Part shown: positions 55,663-64,000 of the stretch, piece after piece
How the letters are laid out: every line of letters starts with the position of its first letter
Numbering within the stretch: the first letter of the stretch is position 1
Assembly: GCF_003286085.1 (NCBI RefSeq)
Contig: NW_020825294.1
Coordinates: forward strand, 12,856,501-12,920,500
DNA from: Drosophila persimilis
Lineage: Eukaryota; Arthropoda; Insecta; Diptera; Drosophilidae
Direction of reading: 5' to 3'
DNA length: 64,000 nucleotides
Made by a program: the position numbers and the translations under genes
Notes under the pieces: model-generated
The model's input: the letters and a program-made list of their open reading frames with translations, nothing else
Database searches by the model: none
Told to the model about the DNA's origin: nothing

Positions 55663-57847
55663 CTACAATTTGGATCTTGGCTTATCGCACTTCTCTAATA
55701 CATCTTTCATTTGCAAGAAGGACTGTCCCAGGATTTTGGCGAATCTTAAATGATCTGTCGTTTGGCAGTGGCGCCAGGCAGATATAGCCAAGATGATGTC
55801 CTGTTCACGTGGGTTATAGCAGCATGCGTACCCATCATCCACAGCAGGTCCATAGCCCATAAAGGCATCATAAATCGTGGCCACCTGCGAAGTGGACATG
55901 CGAAAGTGCGAAGACTTGACGACTCCCGGCGAAGAGAAGAACTTCGGGATGGGCTCGCCGTTCTCCTGGGCCATCAGTTTCAACCCGAGCAGATGGCGAT
56001 CGACACCTTTTCCTTGTAAAGCTAGCCTCGTATAGGCCTGGTGGCTGTTTACCGCCGCTCGTAGTTTGTCTTCACGCTCCTTGTTCGTGGCTTTGTCGTC
56101 CTGCATTGCGAGACAGAACGCCAAAGATTCATTGGAACACGACCGTATGGTTTCCGTACGCCCGCCTTCGAATATACGCAAATGGGCCGACTCGTATTGT
56201 GCCGCTGGCTCATTGTGCATTCTGCAAATAATTAGGCACATACTTAATTATGTTTGGTTCCAGTGAAAAACATACGAGTTTTACTTGAAGAATGCCAGCT
56301 GCAACGCCATTTGCACAAAGCTGTCAGGTCCCAGGCGCTGTTTCTTGATGAAGCCCTTTCCATAGCCTTCAAATTTGAGCACCTTCATTTGCAGTTGATA
56401 CGCGAGGTTGTCAATGTTCTGCTTCGCAATGAACAACCATTGGTCGATGCATTCGTTAATAGGACAAAATTTAAGCTTCTCAGCGGGAGTGAAGTTGTCC
56501 GTAGCACCGCATTCGCCAAAGGATGGATCCTCCTTCCTAAGAAAATACGTTGGTGATATTTGTGTTTATGCGTGCTTGTATGCTTTTCGCCACTTACATC
56601 TTCTTCACCACATAGTCCATCATCATGGCTATGGGCTGGCCCTCAGCAGGAGAGTGCTCGTAGGTGAAACCGACATTTCCATTGGGATTCACAACTAATT
56701 GAATAGTCTTATCCATCCAACGGTTGCCGCTATTCACCTTACTGCCGCCACCATGGATTAGCCCCAGAATCAGTTCGTTGGTCTCTTCACTTTCTGGAAG
56801 ATCGATACATTCATCTATCGATACAGTGAACAAAGCCCCTTGGATGGCGTCAAGGGTGGCTTTGTTTCCTGGAAATGATGACAATTGCTCGTAAGCCTCG
56901 GCCCAATTGTCCCGCGAGTCTGTGGTCAGAATGCCGTAGGGCACCCCAGGTGTTGTCTCCTTGGTAATAATCTCTTCCAGCTGGCTGGCCAGAAGGCGAG
57001 CGGCAATCAGCTTTCCCTCCTTATTGTAGAGTCGCATTTTGTAGAACTACAAGATAGAGGAAATCGAAGAAGGTGATACAACATTTCAGCAACAGCATTG
57101 CTTAGCTCACATGATTCTTGTGAATGACAACCACATAGTTGGAACAGGGGTTATAGACAAGCTCGTCTGTAATTCGTTTTGGGATGCGACAAGTGCCAAA
57201 TACTTTGCCAAACTGTCCATTGTCCAGCTCATTTTTTCCCATCTTCACGACGGGGATCTTTTCGTCATGCACAATGTCGTTAAACTCGCCCAGGCCAAAG
57301 ATAACTTTGGACGTGTATTCGACAACAGCATGCGCATCTTTGAACTTTTGCCTTGGAAAAGTCATTCCAGGGCTAACGTAGACAGTAACTGGAGACCTAT
57401 ATTGTAAATAAGCGGTCTTAAGCCAGCGATGAGCCAACCAATTCTTCTCTGCGCTGCCCACATCCTCCAAGAGTGTCTGTAACTTGTCGCCCTCTTTATA
57501 CTTGAAGTCTTCAGTGATTTTCTTTTGAAGTTTAAGTTCTTCAGGGGTCAGCAGAGGCTCGACGGTGCTAATGAAACGATTCAACGTCTCTTCAAGCGGT
57601 AGGACGTGGTAAGTCAAGAGATTTTGTTTCTGTGCAGCTTTAGAAGACTTAGGCTCTGATGATGGTGCGGGGGGTTCCTTCCTGCTGCTGTAGCTGGCGG
57701 GATGCAGCTTGGCAAGCGCATTGGGCGACTGATGTGTGATGGAGCTCTTTGTCTGTAAGAAAATTGCATTGAGATGATAGTTATTGGAAGTAGATTTTCA
57801 ATTCAATTTATAATAATCACTTGCCAAGTTCCATAACACTTTTCCAT
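55663..57847 (-). CDS. Carnitine O-acetyltransferase with peroxisomal signal
   Basis: 642-residue choline/carnitine acyltransferase, best fit carnitine acetyltransferase, moving acetyl groups between CoA and carnitine. The CDS is complement(join(55663..56221, 56285..56536, 56598..57046, 57111..57752, 57821..57847)). The short first exon uses the ATG at 57847 (MEKCYGTWQ); the ATG at 57863 is out of frame with exon 2. The catalytic histidine region is ELILGLIHGGG (GLIHGGG). Other family marks are LLTYHVLPLEETL, TYEHSPAEGQP and GYGPAVDDGYACCYNP. The C-terminus ends in SKL, a type 1 peroxisomal signal, like AKL in mammalian CRAT. Introns are 50-70 bp. Confidence 0.92.
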
Positions 57848-57863
57848 TGCCCAGAAATCGCAT

Positions 57864-58500
57864 TTCGGCGTTGGGCTTCTCAAAAGATCTATCAAACAAA
57901 GGGCTAGGACGAGAGGTCGAACAATAAATATGTGTAGTTGTTGTGCACCATTTTTGCGAGATAGCACCCCCCCTCCTGGACCGTAAATTCACCTTTGATA
58001 CTTGTACATAATCTCACTGAGTATCGCTATTGTTAAAGGCGATAAACAAATACCTTAAGATTAACGACACAGACTACGTTCCATGGGGCAGTAGACGATC
58101 AACTGGCGTTAAAGTCCACGTAGACAGTAGGTGCAGCAGAGAGAAACTGCTACAGCGATGTTTCCCATTTTGCCAGTTTTATTTGAAAGTGAGAGCGACT
58201 TAATACTCACATATGTATGTATGTATGTGTATTATGTAGGCCTTTCGCTCTTTGAAGTGAACGTCTGGAGTTGACCCTTTCTTTCAAGTATGCGTGCCAC
58301 CACCCTACTGCGCTCACCGTCAGCTGATGTTCTTGTAGCTAAAACTATATTATATGACATTTAAATAAAATGTATTTTCTTTGTTTTGTTTTGTTTTGTT
58401 TTGTGGTGGGCATCATCCGACCTTCAGAAATATACCAAAACATATCGTCTAATTTTCAAAATATACCGTAAATATACTGACGAATTCAAGTTATATTTTA
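57864..58500. other. Non-coding upstream region of CRAT with a TTTTG microsatellite
   Basis: Promoter and intergenic DNA for the minus-strand acetyltransferase. A (TTTTG)n run lies at about 58379-58403, and ACCAAAACATATCG-type words at 58434 resemble those near 16682. No gene is seen. Confidence 0.5.
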
Positions 58501-58890
58501 CATATTCCTCGTTTTTGATCTTCCGTGAAATATTACTAGATATATAGAACTTTCAACCATGTCCACATAATTTAATCCGATTAATAAATCAATTTTCTAA
58601 TTGACTGGCTTATTTTAACCACTTACTTTTTTTGAATTTTGCGTATAAAGAGGTTTTAGCGAAAATGGACAAAAAAAAAACGAAAGAGGATAGTCGTTCA
58701 TATTGCTCAGTTTAGAGATTCCGTCGAAAATCATTAGCTAGATAAAACAATTTGCCATGCCCACATATTTTTATACGATTAATAAATCAATTTTCTATTT
58801 GACTGGCTTACTTTAAATAATTGCTTTTATTGCATTTTTTTTTTTTTTTTTTGAGTAAAGAGAGGTTTCTCGTCAGAACAGCCTCGGTTT
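58501..58890. repeat. 198-bp tandem dimer
   Basis: Two diverged tandem units with a 198-bp period. CATATTCCTC (58501) matches CATATTGCTC (58699), TTCCGTGAAA (58521) matches TTCCGTCGAA (58719), and GATTAATAAATCAATTTTCT occurs at 58578 and 58778. The unit is AT-rich and non-coding. It could be a piece of satellite or a tandemly duplicated terminal region of the repeat that follows. Confidence 0.7.
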
Positions 58891-59175
58891 TGTAAGCCGA
58901 CTTTTGCAAGCCGTTTATGATATCTTTTGCGAGCCGAAAGTTACATACATATGTATGTATATTAAAATAGACGCACTGTTAATTCTATTCGTTTATTATT
59001 TTTTATAGTACAATTAAACATAAAAATACAAATTTAATTTCCTAATTATATTATTATTATATTTAAATGAACGCATTAATTTAAAAATATTACTACGGAT
59101 TGCTGGATTAAGCCGCAAGCTGCAATGCACTTATTGGCCTCTGTGCCACGGCAAGAGCACTGGTGCTGCATGATC
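58891..59175 (-). repeat. Unidentified repeated element, copy B
   Basis: Homologous to 17350-17490 plus 18740-18900, here without the mini-me insertion. Shared words are TTTATGATATCTTTTGCGAG (58916), ACTACGGATTGCTGG (59092) and GCCTCTGTGCCACGGCAAGAGCACTG (written in parts: GCCTCTGTGCC at 59136, CAAGAGCACTG at 59151). The minus-strand reading frame of copy A is not open here. Similarity fades after about 59175. Confidence 0.55.
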
Positions 59176-59599
59176 TTTAATATGATATTAGAAGTACTTT
59201 CGATAGGTAAGGTAATATACCTTTTCGTGTTTTTGCTTTTAGCACCACTTATTAGAACTTTGAACCTTAAGTATCGTCCTGCAAAGCACTGTGGATATGG
59301 GCCTAGCAGACAATCTAATGGCTATTGTCTGCGATGGTTGCCCAGCCAATGGGCTAGCCGTTTCAAATGCCAATTGGGATTTTCCAGCTTTGTGGGATTT
59401 CCCCCATCTAGATACGATCTAGATTTTTTACGGCAACAAAAAAGCCCCGCCTTGAAAGTGTATATAGTGGATTAGGGACACCGCTTAAAAAAAACGCACC
59501 AAAAACTCGACCTCTTGGGTGGTTTGGAATGAGTATATTTCCATAACTAAATAAATCTTAAATATAAAATAAATATATCCTTAAATACGTGTTTCTTGT

Positions 59600-60330
59600 T
59601 TCATTTCATTAGCTGGAAACAGGCTTTCCGGTCCCGCAAGATCTGGGCCACTCAACCTTTAACTGAGCTCCTTTTCTCGCGGCTGGGTATGCAAGTAAGC
59701 GAGCTGTCTGTTCCGACGTACACGGATCCCGATGCCTCTCGCGCTCTTCGACTGTTTGAACGTACTATACTCCGCTAAAAACTTGACTGCTGTTTCATCA
59801 AGGGGATAGCCAGATGCTAGCAACTTCGCAATAAGAACAGGAGTTGCCTCAGGGAATATATTGGTGGACTTTCGCTTTTCCATAACCATGTAGAAGACGT
59901 TTTAGTGTTGCCATCGGGCTTGACTGCTTCCGTGCTTATTTGTTTGGGTTTCGTTTCCTTGTCCGCGTACTTTGCAAAGGCGTAGGTTACCGGAAAAAAG
60001 AACTTTCCCATTCTGACAATGGTCGAGAATTAGCCAAAATTGGCCGATGCAAAGCTGTGGGAAGGTGGAGTAGGCTATTGTTAGTTTAAGAATTTAGGCA
60101 GATATCATGGTTTTCCACTCACCTTGTTGATGGGAAACTGGGACACGACCTCATCGTGGACATTCTCACAGTTGTCACAGGTGCTACCATCGCAGATCAG
60201 AGCCTTGTCGCTGCCCTCGGCTTACCGTTTCAAAATCCAACTGATGTTGCGCCTCTTTTCTACCCAGCAACATATACTGAGAAGAGTTGGGGAACAAAAC
60301 AGTGTTGCGAGAGTAGAATTTCCATAGGCC
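59600..60330 (-). pseudogene. Coding-like minus-strand debris of unknown origin
   Basis: Several stretches read like protein but in shifting frames. One is WKFYSRNTVLFPNSSQYMLL (about 60246-60330). Another is CDGSTCDNCENVHDEVVSQF, ending INK before a GTGAGT donor near 60122. A third is MGKFFFPVTYAFAKYADKET at 60011. A fourth is KLLASGYPLDETAVKFLAEY near 59800. Intervening stops and frame changes argue for a decayed gene or gene copy. I do not recognise the parent. It lies downstream of the CD36-family gene on the same strand. The gap 59176-59600 shows nothing clear. Confidence 0.4.
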
Positions 60331-60937
60331 ACAACGATACTTTGTTATCGCTAGAGGCGCCAATAAATCGTATTCAAACTTAAAAAAGCAGTTCCTTCCA
60401 CTTTAAATAAAATGTCGCTTTTATTATTAGTATTACATCACTAAAACTAAGACAATTACAATTCTAGAGCAAAACGTACAGTCCTGCTTATTAAATTCTG
60501 CTTCAATGCAACATCACAGCTATTTTGAGCAACTAACTGATGTTTATCGTGTAATTTGCTTTAATTCATAGTTAAACTCAAATTATGGTTGTCGCCTCAT
60601 GGAGGCGACTACGGCTAAGACTAAAATTTCGTATATGTACATAAACAATGCCATACCATACCCCTGTTAATTTTAACAATGGTATCGAAAACTGGCTATT
60701 TACATAGGATGTATGGGTTCTGTTCTTCCTGGATAATTTGGACAACGACTATCGTTTTTTTTTGTTTTCTAAAGCTATCACAGTATTAAAACAGCAACTT
60801 GGCTTTTATATTATTTACACTAAATAAAATGCTATATAAAACCAAAACAGCGATGTTGATGCCCAATATGCCCGAAATACGACGCTACGATGAACCTAAA
60901 ACTACCGACAACATAATCTACCAGCCAACTAAAAATC

Positions 60938-63609
60938 CTAAACGTGTTTCGGGCTTGTTCCCCCAAACTGATGGGGCTGTGCGTAGGGCACCCAGCCTTT
61001 CCCATCGCTGCTGTCAAAATTCACATGGGAGCTGGAGCTCTGAATAGAGGAGGGCGAGCTGGCGAATCCGCTGCTGACGAAGCTGACGGCCAACTAAAAG
61101 AAGAAAAGAAAGCACTCCGGTTAATTAACATATCAATGTTATCCAACAGCTATGAGATATTCCCGCGCTGGCCCCTCAGAACGTGCCGTGTGCGAAATTG
61201 GTCCGCAGATTACGGACTGTCGATGGACCGAAAACGGGTTTGGTCTGCAAACCATCAATTCATTTACGAGTACTGCTGCCGACTGGTTGTCTTAACGTAT
61301 TTCATTAAACGTGCCAAGAAATTCGTCTATAAACAACAGATTCGAATAATCAACGCCCGCCGCAGACATGTTAGACGGCTTGGCGTCGATTTCCTTACAA
61401 GGCGGTGGCTCTCCAGATGAAATGATATAACCGACCAGTGCTGGCATAAGTGCGGCCGCGTTTGCCTATTTAAGACCACTTCTTACACGATTCCCGTACC
61501 CGTACCCCCTTAATCAGCAGAAAGCTTCACTCACTTGATGCTTGGCCTCGGCCCCGTCCGCAGTCCTCGCGGCCAGCTCTGAATCCAGAGGATTTTCGTC
61601 GAAGCACTCTATGCAGATGTCGTCTTCTTCATTGCAGTGCTCGATTTCTATGCAAGAACTGGATGTCGTGGAGTTGCGGCTCAAGGTGAGAGTATCGCAC
61701 TCGTTGCCCTCGTCGCTGCTTTCTCCTGCGTCTGACAGGGCCGGCTCCATGTCCAGAGCGTATGCCGACTTGCGACGACGCTCCTGGAAGGCCAAGTCCT
61801 CGTCAGTGGATCGTCCGATCACATGCTGCTTGTTGGCACCCGCCGAATTGTCTATCAACTTGAGTTCACAAGGACTGTACACCTGATTGGTGGCACCTCC
61901 CGTTAGATTTTGAAGAAGATTCGCTCGGGCGTATTTTCCCTCAGAGATATTGGCTGCCTGGCGGGCATAGCTGGACATGTGGAGGGTGGCCCTCGTAATG
62001 GCGTAGCCCAAGAGACCCACGCCCATAATTAGAGCAATCCAAAAGCCCAGAGGATTGACGAGCGGCAAGATATTCAGGTAAAAATTGAATCTCGAGTCCA
62101 GTGAGTCCGGCAGACTGGGCATCATCTGAAAAGGACGGAATAGATCAGTCCCGCGCTCCAGATGATACTATAGTATGTATCATACTATAGATATGTGTAC
62201 TCCGGGTTAGTACTTACAATTTCGAACCAAAGCATCGGTGCGGTCAGGTGGCTGAACCTGGCGACTGTCGGGAAATTGCTCAGATCCTTGAAGTGCATGT
62301 TGATCTGAACTTTCACGGACAAAGACAGTGGTAGACCGGATTCCTGAAATTGACAATAACGAAAAGCTAAAATTGTGAGTAAATATATGGTGGGTTCCAA
62401 GTACGACACCGTTTCGGCTGCACTTGGCCTAATTTTGGCTAATTGCGCTTAAATGTAGGCCTGGGCATACGGCTACATTCATGTACGATGTGGTAGTTGT
62501 CCTTAGTGATTTATCGAATTTTTCGCGAATTTTGCCGTCTGCCGTTGTTGTGTTGTTGCTACTCGTATTCCGTTTTGTTGCTTATGGTTTATTCATTGTA
62601 TTTTTCATTTCGAAAAACCGGTAAAACTTGAGGCGAAATTGCTATTGACTGACTGATCAATTGATCAAATCTTGCTCTGATTCGATAATATTCCGAGGCG
62701 CTAAGAGCTGGACAGCGACTCCAGCTCCGACTCCAACTACTAGTCATCTGGCTGGTGGGTGTGAGACCCAAGGCAAAGGCTCAGTTGGCCATGATATTGA
62801 AATTAATCAGGCAATTAACTGTTCCATTGAACATAGGACAGTTGAGCGGAAGCAGTGAGCACTTGTGCACATTCGATGTGTCTGGGATTGCATTGGAATC
62901 CATGGTTGGAAGAACATATTACCTATGTTTCGTGGCCTTTAAGCTAGTAGCTACTGCTCTACACCTCCCGCCTGTCTCATATTGACTTCCTGTAGATTCC
63001 GCTGAAAAGCGGCTAAATCGTGCCAATCAACCAGTTTTAACGATTACTTAATTAGCCGGAAATGTAAATGCGAGTACATCGTACAGCCTCAAATTGAGTT
63101 GAGTTCTCCAATCTGGTCGGAAGAAGAGGAAATCGAAAGATAACGGGCAACAGAATAACGGGGCACCTCAACTATCGCTACTTTGAGTTAATTATGACAT
63201 TTAATTCGAACGAACTCCTACTGAAACCTTCCTTTTGGCATTTTTCATTTAGTCAAGCAGCTTCCAGTCACTGTGACACTGATGATTCGTTTGACACATC
63301 GAAAGTATCCGCGTTATTGCGAAATAAGCCGTAACAAGAACAACGGGCGGCAAGGCGGCAAGGCGGCAATGCGGCATTCACTCCAGTTTTTGCTCGTACG
63401 AGAATTTTGGCCAGGCCAAGGTCGGGATCGTGTATCACCTACCGGTTGTATGACAAACGCCGACGAGTGCTGGGCCGGATCAGGATTCATGCCGGTCACA
63501 TTCTGCTGCAGCCCCACATCGCCGTTCATGAAGTGGGGGAAGCTGAGGGAGATGGGGAAGCCGTAGTAGCAGTCAGTGACGTCAATCAGTCCCACCGGCT
63601 GGCAGTCAC
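60938..63609 (-). CDS. CD36-family scavenger receptor, 3' exons only
   Basis: Partial gene; the 5' exons lie beyond the right edge. Exons seen are complement(join(60938..61093, 61535..62125, 62218..62343, 63443..63609)). The most upstream exon has GLIDVTDCYYGFPISLSFPH and SSAFVIQP, the next GLPLSLSVKVQINMHFKDL, both typical of the CD36 extracellular domain. The third begins with the C-terminal membrane segment (GFWIALIMGVGLLGYAI) and a long acidic, Ser-rich cytoplasmic tail; the last adds a Ser-rich end (SSGFASSPSSIQSSSS) and stops at 60938. The tail is much longer than in mammalian CD36. D. melanogaster CG40006, another 2L pericentromeric gene, is the likely counterpart. Family members bind lipids and modified lipoproteins. 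Confidence 0.9.
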
Positions 63610-64000
63610 CTGTGGAGAATAGAGAGATGCAGGACAAGGATTGTTACAGGAGTGAGTCAACAATTCTCGACAACAGTCGCCAGTCCCCCGTCCCCAGTCG
63701 CCCCAAGCAACAGAGCAACAGTGCCCAAACTTTTCCATGACAATCCGCGACGTTTCCTAGACGTTTCTCAAGAGTACTCCCAAGAGTTGTTGCTAATAGC
63801 GTGTCTCTGTCTGAGGCACACAGCTTAAAATTGCAAAATACAGAAGCAAAATAATAATAACAAAAAAAATAATAATACATATTGTAGGCGGCACGCGTGG
63901 TCCGCACGTGCGTCACTGCCTCAATTTTACGGAATTTTTTTATTTTGTACTTTAGTAAACAGAAACTTTCCATACAAACTGGAAAATATGCTACGAGTTC
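63610..64000. other. Intron of the CD36-family gene to the window edge
   Basis: Sequence upstream of the acceptor at 63610-63611 on the minus strand. No further exon is recognisable before the edge. Confidence 0.5.

Noticed and set aside
57848..57863. Upstream ATG (57863) as the start of the carnitine acetyltransferase
   Set aside because: Its frame does not match exon 2 at any usable donor; the ATG at 57847 splices in frame.
59125..59475. 116-codon plus-strand frame
   Set aside because: It starts inside repeat copy B, has no domain and no splice or promoter support.
1..64000. tRNA or rRNA genes
   Set aside because: No sequence with the usual internal promoter boxes and cloverleaf was noticed on either strand; a covariance scan was not possible.

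Overview
The window is insect nuclear DNA, almost certainly from a Drosophila. Introns are short and GT-AG, TATCGATA (DRE) motifs sit upstream of several starts, ribosomal protein genes have pyrimidine-rich 5' ends, and the mobile DNA is typical of flies (mini-me/DINE-1 elements with a GACG/GACA microsatellite, LOA-like LINEs, a gypsy-type LTR element). The genes (light/Vps41, RpL5, a NUBPL gene, Tif-IA, RpL21, Tim23, klhl10, the two thyrostimulin subunits, a CD36-family receptor) largely match the set near the chromosome 2L centromere of D. melanogaster, where light is a classic heterochromatic gene. Here most are compact with introns of 50-80 bp, as described for light in species where it is euchromatic. 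The obscura group is plausible but not proven.

Layout. 1-5644: non-coding, with one short mini-me element; probably upstream sequence or 5' UTR introns of the next gene. 5645-8211: a doublecortin-like kinase. 8815-9000: a decayed copy of part of a gene found 18 kb away. 9173-9877: an unrecognised membrane protein. 10205-14847: light, with a beta-1,3-galactosyltransferase gene nested in one intron on the other strand. 15204-16574: RpL5. 17350-21660: a repeat island with mini-me copies, two LOA-like LINE fragments tail to tail, and a foldback transposon inside one of them. 22135-24213: a large unrecognised single-exon gene. 24777-31948: a dense block of NUBPL, an Fcf2-family nucleolar gene, RRN3/TIF-IA, a nine-finger zinc-finger gene and RpL21. 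33005-35874: a Nudix gene. 36941-37805: Tim23. 38149-43949: Gpb5, klhl10 and Gpa2. 44510-55383: one old gypsy-type retrotransposon, identified by its target duplication and LTRs, enlarged by nested mini-me and Tc1-like insertions. 55663-57847: a carnitine acetyltransferase with a peroxisomal signal. 58500-60330: repeats and coding-like debris. 60938-63609: 3' exons of a CD36-family receptor that runs off the right edge.

Functionally, many genes are housekeeping. RpL5, RpL21, the Fcf2 homologue and TIF-IA all serve ribosome synthesis; NUBPL and Tim23 serve mitochondria; light serves lysosomal trafficking. Gpa2 and Gpb5 are predicted to encode the two subunits of one heterodimeric hormone. The main novelty lies in the transposon archaeology (nesting, empty-site reconstruction, a foldback element with a perfect 7-bp duplication, an unidentified repeated coding-like element), the fossil gene copy and the unassigned genes.
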